Shown piece by piece: positions 8,072-17,173 of a stretch of 51,012 bases of DNA; position 1 is the stretch's first letter, and each line of letters starts with the position of its first letter. The position numbers were made by a program, and so were the translations under genes. Source of the DNA: Gammaproteobacteria bacterium (GTDB taxonomy: Bacteria; Pseudomonadota; Gammaproteobacteria; Steroidobacterales; GCA-2729495); the NCBI GenBank assembly GCA_030066665.1, contig JASJBD010000002.1:1-51012 (forward strand), given 5' to 3'. The notes under the pieces were generated by a model. That model worked only from the letters and a program-made list of their open reading frames with translations, was not told where the DNA came from and made no database searches.

Positions 8072-9318
8072 CACATGAGTTCTGCGAAGAACTTCTGGTA
8101 GAGCGACAGTACCTGCCTCTTGGTATGATGCTCCTCGAGGAACTGACGGCCGTTGCGCCCCGTCGCAACGACCTCGCCGCGCTGACCTTGCAGCCTACTG
8201 AGCATTTGAGCCAGTGCCTGCGAGTCCCTGGCCGGGATGACATACCCGGCCTGTGCGGCTTGAACGAACCGCGCGGTTTCGCAATCGGCCTCGACGCTCG
8301 CGACGACTGCGCGCCCGGCCGCCATATAGGCCAAGACCTTGCTCGGCACTGACGTTCGCCCGTGACCCGGGAGCAGGGTCACCAGGGAGACATCTCCAAG
8401 CGCTAGCACGTCGTTCACCCTGTTCCGCGGCTGGAACGGAAGAAAGTGAACATTCGTTAGATTCTTCTCAGCGGCGATGCGTTCCAGTTGTCCTACCAGC
8501 TGCCCCTCTCCAACGAAGACGAACTGAATCGGCTGCTGTTGCAACAGCACCGCAGCGTCCAGCACGACCTCTGCGCCGGAAACCAGGCCGATCGTCCCGG
8601 CATAGAGGGCGACGAAATCACGCTCGTCCAGTCCCAGTTCGGAACGCACGGTCGAGACCCGGTCCGACGGTCGTATCTCATCCAGATCCACCCAATTGGG
8701 GATAACGCGAACACGGTCGGGAGCTGCGCCGCGTTCCAGGCAATGGTCGCGGAACCGGTCGCAGATGACGGCGAGCCCGTCGGCGCGTCTGTAGGACGTC
8801 CGTTCGAGCCAGCGGAGAATGGCGATAACCGCGCGCTGTCGTACCAGCCCAAGCGCCACCAGCGCGTCAGGATGCAGATCCTGCACGTTGAAAGCCAGGC
8901 GCGCGCCCTTCAATCGCGATACGGCCATCAGTGGCAACCCGACGGTAAGAGGTTGGAGCACGGAGAAGATCACACGGGGTCTGGTACGGAAGAGTGCAAC
9001 CGAGGCCGCGGCGAGAGTAAAGACGAGTGAAGCCGCGATTCTTTTCGCCCGACCGGGGGGGTTCCCCGAATGACCGGATCGCCGAGCCAACGTCAGCACT
9101 CGGAGGACGCGTATGCCGTCCGCCGGATGTTCGATCTGAAGTAGACGGTTCCGCCAGCCCTCGTGAATCGTGCCACCGGGATGATTCGGAAAGGACGTGA
9201 TGATGTCGACGTTTTTCCCTTGCGCCGCGAGGCACTCGGCCAACTCGGCCATCATTTGACCGAACGGGGCCGGCTCCGGCGGGTACCATGCCGTGACGAT
9301 CGCGACATCACTCCTCAC
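8071..9318 (-). CDS. Family 4 glycosyltransferase (WcaI/WbuB-like)
   Basis: A 415-residue GT-B glycosyltransferase. The N-terminal WYPPEPAPFGQMMAEL and the C-terminal nucleotide-sugar part (FVALYAGTIGLVSGAEVVLDA and GRTSVPSKVLAYMAAGRAVVAS) match retaining GT4 enzymes such as WcaI and WbuB, which add sugars to lipid-linked repeat units on the cytoplasmic face. It has a GTG start and overlaps the methyltransferase by 11 bases. Donor and acceptor cannot be read from sequence. Confidence 0.9.
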   Translation of the reverse strand: MRSDVAIVTAWYPPEPAPFGQMMAELAECLAAQGKNVDIITSFPNHPGGTIHEGWRNRLLQIEHPADGIRVLRVLTLARRSGHSGNPPGRAKRIAASLVFTLAAASVALFRTRPRVIFSVLQPLTVGLPLMAVSRLKGARLAFNVQDLHPDALVALGLVRQRAVIAILRWLERTSYRRADGLAVICDRFRDHCLERGAAPDRVRVIPNWVDLDEIRPSDRVSTVRSELGLDERDFVALYAGTIGLVSGAEVVLDAAVLLQQQPIQFVFVGEGQLVGQLERIAAEKNLTNVHFLPFQPRNRVNDVLALGDVSLVTLLPGHGRTSVPSKVLAYMAAGRAVVASVEADCETARFVQAAQAGYVIPARDSQALAQMLSRLQGQRGEVVATGRNGRQFLEEHHTKRQVLSLYQKFFAELM

Positions 9319-10144
9319 GGATGGCCCTGATGAACAGTGAGCGAAACGCGCTGCCCCGCGTCGGCGTCCGCCGGGGCCGGCCCAGGATCGTCTTGGCCGC
9401 GTTCTTCACGAATAGCACGAGCCGGCTCTCGGGCATGAACTCGTCATACCGGTTAACGCGTGCGATCCGGAAGCCGAGCTCGGTCAGCAGCCTCTCGAGG
9501 TGTGATTCTCCCGCGAACACCAGATGATCCGGCAGATCAAGCGGCCGCGGCAGCTGCTCCGCGGGGATATCCGCGCCGTTCCCCGTGACCAGCATGAGGT
9601 TGCCGCCCGGTCTGACGAGCCGGCTCACGGCACCCAGGAATTCTCGCGGGTCGGGCAGATGGGAGAACACATTGATCAACGAGACGACGTCGAAAGGCTC
9701 CGTCAGCTCGTCCAGCGCAATGGCGCGCACGTCCAGTCCACGAGCCACGGCGTCGCGCTGCTTCGGTAGACACGGCTCCAGTCCGATCGCCGTGGCACCG
9801 GCCGCCTCGACCGCCGCAACCAGCTCGCCGTAACCTGCCCCGATATCGAGCCACCGAGGCTTGGACTCCCGGAGATACTCCTCGCCAAAGAGCTCAAAGA
9901 GGCGTTTGCGGTAGAACGCGACCTTGCGCGCGTCGAAGCGCCCTACGACCTTGAGACTCCCTCGCTCGGTGGCATGCATGCCCGTTTTGGCGGCTTCGTC
10001 GATCGCCTCGAGCGGTGGGCGTGGGTTCACGTACAGGAATCTGCAAGCGAGACATTGGACGAGGTGATAGCCGTTCTCGCCGGTTGTGCGCGCATGCTCG
10101 GAGTGCGCGCAAAGCGGACAAGCTATGGTCTCGAGGCCTTGCAC
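9308..10144 (-). CDS. SAM-dependent methyltransferase with N-terminal zinc ribbon
   Basis: A 278-residue protein with a GTG start. Four cysteines (C9, C12, C31, C34 in CPLC...CLAC) form a likely zinc ribbon, as in C-methyltransferases of sugar and natural-product clusters. The Rossmann motif WLDIGAGYGELV binds SAM, and INVFSHLPDPREFLGAVSRL is the usual post-motif helix. A role in methylating a nucleotide sugar or the glycan is inferred from the operon. Confidence 0.88.
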   Translation of the reverse strand: MQGLETIACPLCAHSEHARTTGENGYHLVQCLACRFLYVNPRPPLEAIDEAAKTGMHATERGSLKVVGRFDARKVAFYRKRLFELFGEEYLRESKPRWLDIGAGYGELVAAVEAAGATAIGLEPCLPKQRDAVARGLDVRAIALDELTEPFDVVSLINVFSHLPDPREFLGAVSRLVRPGGNLMLVTGNGADIPAEQLPRPLDLPDHLVFAGESHLERLLTELGFRIARVNRYDEFMPESRLVLFVKNAAKTILGRPRRTPTRGSAFRSLFIRAIREE

Positions 10145-10153
10145 GATGACTTC

Positions 10154-11329
10154 CTATGTATCTTCCAACCGACCTTCTGCGGGGCTGCCTCGCCTCTCGA
10201 GGATCGCGCCGTACAGATCCAGCAGAGCGGGAATCTGTTCTTCCCAGCAATAACGTTGTGCAAAAGCCCTCTTGCCGGATTCACCGAGGGCCTTCGCCGA
10301 GCCTCTGTCATCGACCAGATGCTGAATCGCCCGCACAAACGATTCCTTATCCTCCGGGCGCGCGAGCAACCCGCATCTCGCATCATTGATTATATGAGTC
10401 TGATTCGGCAGGTCGCTACTGACGATGGGCAGCCCGGCAGCCATATACTCGAACAGCTTTGTGGGAATGGCCTTCTCCTGATTTTTGGTTCGCAGGTTGG
10501 GAGAAACGCCAATCGTTCCCCGGTTGAGCACGGTCATGATCCGTTGAGAAGGCACGAACGGAACCAGCTCGAATTGTCTGGCGAGACCGCGTTCGTTGAG
10601 TTGTGCCTCGAATCGGGCCCTGTACTCCGGGCTGGTGAAACGATCAGTCGCGATGAAACGCAGATCGGGAAGCAGCTCGCCACAACGTTCGGCAATGTCG
10701 AGCAAAAGACCACTGCCATTCGTGTCGTGGTGCCCACCCGTAAATACGACGGTCGGCACGCGGGATTCATAGTCGTCGGCCACGGAATTGAGGAGCCGGC
10801 GGCTGGCGTAATTCTTGATGTAAATGAAGTCCACGCCATCGATCGTGAAGTCGGGCTCCTGCGACTCTGCGACCAGCACGCAATGCCCCACGATCCGCGC
10901 CAGCGCTCTCTGTCCGATACGCATGACGTGGTACAGGGGACGACGAGCGAGATTGGGAATCCACTCCCGCACGAGCATCTCGTCGGGATAGTTCTCGTGA
11001 CAGTCGTAGACCACGGGCTTGAAGAAGCTCGCGATCGCCATCCACGGAAGCAGATCGATGTCGTGGAAATGAATAAGGTCGACGTCGCGCCAGCACGATC
11101 GCAACCGCCCGAAGACGCGCTTTGGAATCAGGAACGGTCGCATACTTCTGCGCGTCACACGGCGGAATGGATGCACGCTGACCGATTCGGGCGTCACTAC
11201 ATCCTGGAAGTCCCAGGGAGAGATGAAATGAACCTTGATGCCAGCCTCGGAAAGAGAGACAACGTGCTTCCATATGCGCGCATCGAAGTCCGGGTGTATG
11301 GAGGTCACGACTGCGATGGTGATGGACAT
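10154..11329 (-). CDS. Family 4 glycosyltransferase
   Basis: A 391-residue GT-B protein. It opens ITIAVVTSIHPDFDARIWKH, has the acceptor-domain segment DCHENYPDEMLVREW and the donor-domain motif KAIPTKLFEYMAAGLPIVSSD, with the EX7E-type acid pair expected in GT4. It starts at ATG 11329, 12 bases after the asparagine synthase stop. Specificity is unknown; it is one of two clear glycosyltransferases in the operon, so the repeat unit may be short unless further enzymes act from elsewhere. Confidence 0.9.
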   Translation of the reverse strand: MSITIAVVTSIHPDFDARIWKHVVSLSEAGIKVHFISPWDFQDVVTPESVSVHPFRRVTRRSMRPFLIPKRVFGRLRSCWRDVDLIHFHDIDLLPWMAIASFFKPVVYDCHENYPDEMLVREWIPNLARRPLYHVMRIGQRALARIVGHCVLVAESQEPDFTIDGVDFIYIKNYASRRLLNSVADDYESRVPTVVFTGGHHDTNGSGLLLDIAERCGELLPDLRFIATDRFTSPEYRARFEAQLNERGLARQFELVPFVPSQRIMTVLNRGTIGVSPNLRTKNQEKAIPTKLFEYMAAGLPIVSSDLPNQTHIINDARCGLLARPEDKESFVRAIQHLVDDRGSAKALGESGKRAFAQRYCWEEQIPALLDLYGAILERRGSPAEGRLEDT

Positions 11330-11341
11330 CCCGTGACGCCT

Positions 11342-13180
11342 CTACGACGGAGTCGTGACTTGGGGGGGCGAGCGGTACCACTTCTCCTCGAAGAACGCCC
11401 GGTGCCAGGTCGCGAGATTCAGGAGTCTGAGCAGGCCGCGCACGGAAGCGCGCGGACTAACGAGACGGTGCGCGCGAGCGGAACCGAGTAATTCGCGAAC
11501 AAAGCTGGATTTTTCGATCTCACCGCTCGCCCAGGGGTATAGCCCGCCGAGAAACCAGTGTCGCTCGGGGATCGGCCACCCCATCTTATCCCGCCGCCAG
11601 ACGATGTCGGCTGGAAGCTTATCCGTCATCGCTAACCTTGCGATGTACTTAGTGTAGCCGTCGTGAAGCTTGTAGGCGGCCGGTAGCGCAGCGCAGAACT
11701 CCGCCAGGCGGTAGTCCAGGAACGGCATACGGGACTCGATCGAATACGCCATCGACGTACGATCCGCGTAGTGGAGCAGGTTTGTCAATCGGTTGAGACT
11801 GTCATAGACCAGCGTTTGATTTAGCGTGCGGCCATCGAACACCTGTTTTCGTAAGAGACGGAGCAACGCCGGCAGTAGATCGATGAGCCCAAAGCGCCGC
11901 AACCCTGCTGCCGTCAGACCTAGCCACCGAAACGATCGAGTCGCTTCGAAGTGAGCCAGCGCTGCGTTCTCACTGAAGGGGTGATTCGCGTAGGCGAGGT
12001 AGTTGGCCAGATACTTCGTATAGCCCGCCAGTTGCTCGTCGGCTCCCTGTCCATCCAGAGTGACTTTCACGTCGGTGGCCGAAACCCGCCGAAATGTATG
12101 CCACGACGACATCAACGAGCTCTCCGGAGGCGTATCGAGGAAATAGACCATTTTCTCGTACTCCTCGCGGATCTCTTCCTCGCGGGGCTCGATCTGGTTG
12201 GACCGCACGTTGAGATAGGAAACGAGCGAGTCGATATAGCCACTCTCGTCGCAGTCTTCCGTCCCCGGAGACCTGTAAACGCAGGAGAAGGTCTCCTGTA
12301 GATCGACCGCGCCCAGCCGTCGCAACGACTCGTTGGCCAGAAGCACGACCGAGGAGCTGTCCAGGCCACCAGAGAGAGCCGACCCGACCTTGACGTCCGC
12401 TCGCAGTCGCACATCGACTGCACTGCTCAGCAGCTCAACGTACTCCCCGACGCATGCCTTCGCCTTCGATGGGTCGAAAGCCTCCGTCGAATCGTTGGGT
12501 ACGAGCGTCCAGTAGCTCTCTACGGTGGGGCGATGCTTCAGCAACTCGTCGATGCGGGCCTCGACGAAAGCGGCGTTCCGGAGTCGCTGGACACCCGAGA
12601 AAGCGGTCTCGTCCAGGTATTCACCGGGCCCGAGACTCAGATAGCGACGACAGTACTCTATATCCGGTTCCCCTCTCATTCGTGGATGCAGCAGAAGCGC
12701 CTTGATCTCGGAAGCGAACAGCAGCAGCCCCGGCGCCCAATAGAAGTAGAGCGGTTTGACGCCGAATCGATCTCGGGACAGGAATAAACGCTGTTTTGCT
12801 CGATCCAGAATTGCGAACGCCCACATGCCATTGAACCGGCTCAGACAGTCGACCCCCCATCGATCGTAAGCGGCCATGATGACCTCGGTATCGGTCCCTG
12901 TTTGGAACGAATACCCGAGCGGTTCTAGCTCCCTGCGCAGCTCGATGTGGTTATAGACCTCCCCGTTGTAGGTGATCACGTACCGGTCGAGATAGGTCAT
13001 CGGTTGGCGCCCGCGTCGCGACAGATCGACGATGGACAGCCGCGTGTGACCGAAACCGATGGCGCCTTCGACGAGCAAGCCGTTATCGTCCGGACCACGA
13101 TGATGCAGGGCCTGTGTCATGGTGGACAGGGCGTGGTGTGCGGCTGGCTCTCGCGACACGATTCCGACGATCCCACACAC
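11342..13180 (-). CDS. Glutamine-dependent asparagine synthase-like amidotransferase
   Basis: A 612-residue AsnB-type protein. After the GTG start comes Cys2, the glutaminase nucleophile (CGIVGIVS), then RLSIVDLS and YNGEVYNH of the class II amidotransferase domain. The synthetase half has the PP-loop SGGLDSSSVVLLA (about 269-281). Such enzymes recur in exopolysaccharide clusters, where they are thought to amidate a carboxyl group such as a uronic acid on the glycan, rather than make free asparagine. A WbpB-type enzyme acting on a uronic acid in the same operon fits that idea. Confidence 0.88.
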   Translation of the reverse strand: MCGIVGIVSREPAAHHALSTMTQALHHRGPDDNGLLVEGAIGFGHTRLSIVDLSRRGRQPMTYLDRYVITYNGEVYNHIELRRELEPLGYSFQTGTDTEVIMAAYDRWGVDCLSRFNGMWAFAILDRAKQRLFLSRDRFGVKPLYFYWAPGLLLFASEIKALLLHPRMRGEPDIEYCRRYLSLGPGEYLDETAFSGVQRLRNAAFVEARIDELLKHRPTVESYWTLVPNDSTEAFDPSKAKACVGEYVELLSSAVDVRLRADVKVGSALSGGLDSSSVVLLANESLRRLGAVDLQETFSCVYRSPGTEDCDESGYIDSLVSYLNVRSNQIEPREEEIREEYEKMVYFLDTPPESSLMSSWHTFRRVSATDVKVTLDGQGADEQLAGYTKYLANYLAYANHPFSENAALAHFEATRSFRWLGLTAAGLRRFGLIDLLPALLRLLRKQVFDGRTLNQTLVYDSLNRLTNLLHYADRTSMAYSIESRMPFLDYRLAEFCAALPAAYKLHDGYTKYIARLAMTDKLPADIVWRRDKMGWPIPERHWFLGGLYPWASGEIEKSSFVRELLGSARAHRLVSPRASVRGLLRLLNLATWHRAFFEEKWYRSPPQVTTPS

Positions 13181-13194
13181 GACTCTCGATTCCT

Positions 13195-14634
13195 CTAGTA
13201 AGCGCTCAAGATGTCGATCGCGTCCCGGTACAGCTCGAGTTCGGCGGAGGTCGTCAGGCGAGAGTTATGCCAGAGAATCGTAAACTCCCCACCGAACAGG
13301 CGTACTCGTTTCGCGAGACTGTCAATTATCTCCCTCGGCTCGTCGCCGAAGCCGAGGTCCATCGCGTACCCATCCAGCAGGGTCGCGTCCATGACCAGAA
13401 GTGGCTGTTGCCACAGAGAGAGCTTCTCCCGGGTCAACAGATTGAATGCCGGAAAACGATGTGATGTGCCACGCCTGAATCCGCAGTGGGTCTCGAACGT
13501 CATCGTGCAATCGAGATCGATCCCCGCGTCTGCGAGCGCCTGCAGCGTGTTCGGGTTGTGCCAGCGCAGCCAGTGTTGCCGGGAATGCCAGGTTTCCTGA
13601 TCGATCCCCAGCTCCTCACTCACGCGCTTCAGGATCTCGATCTCGCGAGCGATCTGTTGCGAATCCTCGAAGCTATTGTAGCTGCAGTGCAAGCCCACAC
13701 GATGGCCGCGTTGGTGCACGCGGCGGATGATTTCGAGGATCCACGGATGCCGTATATCGTAGTTGCCGTCCATGGCGGGGCTGGAGTGGTCAACGATGAA
13801 ATTGAATTCACTGCGTAGCCCGGCCTCCTCACTGAGATCCATGAGCAGATCGAAAGTGTTGGCTGGATCGGCGCTTGGATCGCCGCGCTTCGTAAGCCAC
13901 CACGAGCGGGCACGCCTGAAAGGGCCTGTGAGGTCACGCCGCCGGACCCAGTCAGCGCCGCAGGAGAGAAGCATGCGCGGCAGCGCGGTAAAAGCATGGG
14001 TAAACGGCACGTCGACATCGTGGCTGGGCACAACCGTGTAGGTACGCGTCGCTCGGGGCAGACTGGGCCAGGTTTGCCGCATCACGGTAAACAGCAACTC
14101 CGCGTATTCGTCCACCAACGGTCGCTCGATCAGCTTCTGATGACGCAGCACCGACGCGGAGTACGGATATCGATCCAGCCGGTCGACCGCGGGATCCGCA
14201 AGTTCCTCGTAGCCTGTGAGCAGGAAGAAGGCCGTGCCGAAGACATCCAGGTTCAAGTCCGTGCGGGGCCCGGATCTCTGGACAAGAGTCTTCACCGAAT
14301 CGTCAAACCGGAACAGTATCGGCAGTCCGTCGGTGACCAGACGCGTGTCCAGACCCGCTTCCGACGGGTCCCACTCCGGATAAGGTGGTTGGGGGATAGA
14401 AGCGGAACGGAGCCAGTCGCGCTCGTGCGCGAAAAACCGATCGGCGACGCAGACCTCTCCCTCAAGCCCACGAATACGAATGGTGGTTGCCTCGGCAACT
14501 TCCTCATCGAAAATGACGGTTAGACCCAGCAGCACCTCCAGGACGACCTCGGCGGCGTACCGACGCTCCTCCCGGAACCCCCCCGGCAGGCGGACGATCA
14601 ACTCCGGCGATGAGGGGGATAACCCGGCGCTCAC
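13195..14634 (-). CDS. Polysaccharide deacetylase-like protein (NodB-type fold, DUF7033-like N-terminus)
   Basis: A 479-residue protein with a GTG start overlapping the upstream stop. The first ~200 residues resemble the N-terminal domain I associate with DUF7033. The C-terminal half carries a NodB-like motif 1 (VVPSHDVDV, an Asp pair after His) and GHRVGLHCSYNSF as the metal-binding motif. WHSRQHWLRWHNPNTLQALADAGI is typical of cell-surface polysaccharide deacetylase relatives. No signal peptide is seen, so a cytoplasmic step on a precursor is possible. Removal of an N-acetyl group is inferred, not shown. Confidence 0.75.
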   Translation of the reverse strand: MSAGLSPSSPELIVRLPGGFREERRYAAEVVLEVLLGLTVIFDEEVAEATTIRIRGLEGEVCVADRFFAHERDWLRSASIPQPPYPEWDPSEAGLDTRLVTDGLPILFRFDDSVKTLVQRSGPRTDLNLDVFGTAFFLLTGYEELADPAVDRLDRYPYSASVLRHQKLIERPLVDEYAELLFTVMRQTWPSLPRATRTYTVVPSHDVDVPFTHAFTALPRMLLSCGADWVRRRDLTGPFRRARSWWLTKRGDPSADPANTFDLLMDLSEEAGLRSEFNFIVDHSSPAMDGNYDIRHPWILEIIRRVHQRGHRVGLHCSYNSFEDSQQIAREIEILKRVSEELGIDQETWHSRQHWLRWHNPNTLQALADAGIDLDCTMTFETHCGFRRGTSHRFPAFNLLTREKLSLWQQPLLVMDATLLDGYAMDLGFGDEPREIIDSLAKRVRLFGGEFTILWHNSRLTTSAELELYRDAIDILSAY

Positions 14635-15317
14635 ACCGCGGGATCGGCCAGGGTGACTCGATCGTGCCCATGGCCGTAGTAATCCCGGTCGGCTTGGAAG
14701 CTCTTTCCTGGCCGGTCGTAGGCCATGATGACACTGACACGAGCCCGATTGCCGAGGACCGGCGCGACGGCATGCACAGCCTGCTTGGAGAAGATGACGA
14801 TGGTCCCCACTCGAGGCGTGATGCTGACGCCTTTCTGGTATTGAGACAGGCGGACGGCTGCGGACTTACCCTTCTCGCCAAAGATGCGGAGGATCGGAGA
14901 CAGGATCTTCGGCCACACGACCAGCTCCCCGCCCTCCACCTCGTTGAAATAGAGCGACACGGTCATCTCGTTACGATCGAAGTGGCGAACGAACTCCCCG
15001 CCCGGCGGCGTGTAATTCAGGGAGAGGCCGATCTCATAGGTATCGAGAGGGGCGAACTCGTCCCCGGACACCGCGTTGACGATCTCTCCGAAGCGCTCGT
15101 AGAGCGGTGCAAGCACACTGATACGATCCACGAGCTCCTGCCCGTTCAGGGTCAGGAAGTAGGTGTCGCCCCGGTTGTTCTGGGTCGGCACCTCGATCAT
15201 GCTCGCGCCGCGCAATCCCTCGATGACCTGCCGGCAAAAACGGCTATCCATCCCGTGCTCTATGACCAGATAGCCGTTTCGCCGAAAGCGGCGCACCGTG
15301 TCCGCGCTCGACAGCAC
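14631..15317 (-). CDS. 2OG-Fe(II) dioxygenase-like protein
   Basis: About 228 residues from the chosen GTG at 15317, which has GAGG eight bases upstream. The open frame continues to 15530 inside the ATP-grasp gene, so the start is uncertain and an upstream start after 15420 is possible. The double-stranded beta-helix shows the iron triad H112-x-D114 (RHFDRNE) and H182 (VHAVAP), with Arg193 as the likely 2-oxoglutarate anchor. It resembles prolyl 4-hydroxylase-like oxygenases. In this operon it may hydroxylate an amino-acid or sugar substituent made by the neighbouring ATP-grasp or asparagine-synthase-like enzymes. Confidence 0.78.
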   Translation of the reverse strand: MLSSADTVRRFRRNGYLVIEHGMDSRFCRQVIEGLRGASMIEVPTQNNRGDTYFLTLNGQELVDRISVLAPLYERFGEIVNAVSGDEFAPLDTYEIGLSLNYTPPGGEFVRHFDRNEMTVSLYFNEVEGGELVVWPKILSPILRIFGEKGKSAAVRLSQYQKGVSITPRVGTIVIFSKQAVHAVAPVLGNRARVSVIMAYDRPGKSFQADRDYYGHGHDRVTLADPAV

Positions 15318-15382
15318 CGCTTGCGCCTCGTCGGTGAATACGGCTTGGGTCGGGGAATTTGGCTGCGGCGTCCGAGCGTCCG

Positions 15383-16438
15383 CTAGTGTTTCAGTCTTCG
15401 TATCCGTCGTCCTGTCTCCTGAAGAACAATGCGTATGGCAGTTGTCGCGGGCGGATCGATGACGACCGCGTGCCCGCCCTTTCGCGCGGCCCGCATAGCG
15501 CGCCACAACTTCCAGTTCTCCGGGCGCCAAGGCGTAGCGAGCGCAATGATCAGTCCCACCCCGCTTACCCAGATGGCCTGCTGCCCGAGGTCTGGAAACG
15601 ACAGCGAGGTCCTGTCCAGATATCGCTCGAGCAGTGCGTTATCGTAAACGTGAACGAACAGGGAATGCTGCAGCCAGAAGCGCGGATTCAGCTCCAGCTC
15701 GTGGAGGTGGTCGGCCTGCACGTCGCGGAGGAACTCCAGCTCGAAGGGCCCCACGTATTCGAGCGCGCTAAGTACCCGTGAGGCCCTATCCCTGAGAGCT
15801 TCGTGATCGGGCAACACTCGCACCGCTAGTGCGTGCCCGAGCGCATGGTGCGCGCTCGCAACTTTGTTGGTCACGAGCATCAGCGTTCGCTCTGGGTCCC
15901 GGCTATCGAAGAAACCGGAAACCGAGAGCGAATTCTCGATACCGTCCGGCAGATATTTCTGCAAAAAGAAGACATCCGGCTCCAGGCCCGCTATGACAAA
16001 CTCCTCCAACGCTCGCGTGATGTCGCTTATCGAGTGACAAATTGCCCCTCGGGGGAGTGCCCGGCCGGCCCGCCAGGAGTGGCGGCATTTCAGAACCAGC
16101 GGGAATCCGAGCTCAGCTGCGTCCTCATCGAGCGATCGAAACGGCACCGGGTCGGCGCCGATCGTCTCCAGGCGCCTCGCCAATGCAAGCTTGTCGTCGG
16201 GAGCGAAGCTGAGCTTGCTCGGGTAGAACCGAAATTCCTCCCGGCCGAGATGGCGAGCCAGAGAATCCTCGTCGGTAAAGAGTAGCCGGTCGCCTGCCTG
16301 AGGCTCCCGATCGCGGGTGGGCACCATGAAGCCGGGGCTGCAATAGGCCTCGAGGGACTCGCCGAGCCGCTCCAGCCCGATCCGCAGGGATCGCGCGCTC
16401 ACGAAATTTGAGAACACCACGTTATCCACGCCCTGCAA
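15383..16438 (-). CDS. ATP-grasp family protein
   Basis: A 351-residue protein with a TTG start. The central part has ATP-grasp features: a lysine strand FPLVLKCRHS, the YLPDGIEN-SLSVSG loop and the metal-binding strand GPFELEFLRD...HELELNPRF. Such enzymes usually activate a carboxylate as acyl phosphate and join it to an amine or thiol. Related uncharacterised ATP-grasp proteins occur in polysaccharide loci, where amino-acid decoration of a sugar is one suggested role. The substrate is unknown. The C-terminal WRPENWKLWRAMRAARKGGH is basic and may touch the membrane. Confidence 0.75.
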   Translation of the reverse strand: MQGVDNVVFSNFVSARSLRIGLERLGESLEAYCSPGFMVPTRDREPQAGDRLLFTDEDSLARHLGREEFRFYPSKLSFAPDDKLALARRLETIGADPVPFRSLDEDAAELGFPLVLKCRHSWRAGRALPRGAICHSISDITRALEEFVIAGLEPDVFFLQKYLPDGIENSLSVSGFFDSRDPERTLMLVTNKVASAHHALGHALAVRVLPDHEALRDRASRVLSALEYVGPFELEFLRDVQADHLHELELNPRFWLQHSLFVHVYDNALLERYLDRTSLSFPDLGQQAIWVSGVGLIIALATPWRPENWKLWRAMRAARKGGHAVVIDPPATTAIRIVLQETGRRIRRLKH

Positions 16439-16450
16439 CGTCGACCGCGC

Positions 16451-17173
16451 CTATAATTCCACGACGCAGGCGATACGCTCCGTCATAGACCAGGGCTGGA
16501 GAGGGTAGGCTCGCGGGACGACGGCGGGTGCAATCGAGGTGAACGGATTCGGCACGCCTCTCGGGCGCTCGGCAAAGCCGGCGTCGAGCACACCGCCGAA
16601 TTTCTCGAACCGATACTGCCCCGGCCCAATACCGGCACGCTCTAAAAGCCCTGCCAGCTCATCGCGAGAAAAGAACCGGATCCGAAATACCGCGTCCGAC
16701 ACACCCAGATCGCCGAACTGAGCTACGAGCCGCCGGTTCATCGTATTGTGTGCCAGGATGAGCATGAATTTGCGAGCAACGCGATGCTGTTCCTGAAGTA
16801 TTTTCACGATGCTCTCATCGGAATCGAAACACACAATGAGCCCGTTGTGGAAAACGAGATCGAATGATGCATCCGGATAGTCGAGATTCATCGCGTCTTG
16901 AACGGAGAAGCTGAGTCGCTCGCCACCGAAACGCTGTTGCAATGTCTCGATGGTATCGGCAGAAACGTCGGATGCCGCGCAACGATAACCCTGTCTTGAG
17001 AGATAAAGAGTGTCGCGGGCGCTGCCAGCACCGAGCTCAAGAATGTCTGTGATGTTGCTACCGAAGAGGCGCTCGATAAACAAGCCTGCTCTCGGTGGCG
17101 CGCTCAGATACTCCCCTAAAGTTTCTTCCCACTGGCTGTCCCAGAAGTGGCGCTCGCTGAGTTGCGAGCTCAC
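16451..17173 (-). CDS. Class I SAM-dependent methyltransferase
   Basis: About 240 residues. GTG 17173 overlaps the flippase stop as GTGA, and the resulting start SSQLSERHFWDSQWEE fits the family. SAM motif I is ILELGAGSARDTLYLS, followed by FSVQDAMNLDYPDASFDLVFHNG. No zinc ribbon is present, unlike the other methyltransferase of the operon. The open frame upstream of 17173 is the flippase gene read in another frame. Confidence 0.85.
   Translation of the reverse strand: MSSQLSERHFWDSQWEETLGEYLSAPPRAGLFIERLFGSNITDILELGAGSARDTLYLSRQGYRCAASDVSADTIETLQQRFGGERLSFSVQDAMNLDYPDASFDLVFHNGLIVCFDSDESIVKILQEQHRVARKFMLILAHNTMNRRLVAQFGDLGVSDAVFRIRFFSRDELAGLLERAGIGPGQYRFEKFGGVLDAGFAERPRGVPNPFTSIAPAVVPRAYPLQPWSMTERIACVVEL

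Noticed and set aside
9974-11491. Plus-strand open frame of 505 codons
   Set aside because: It is antisense to a glycosyltransferase and its neighbours that have clear motifs; composition is typical of a shadow frame.
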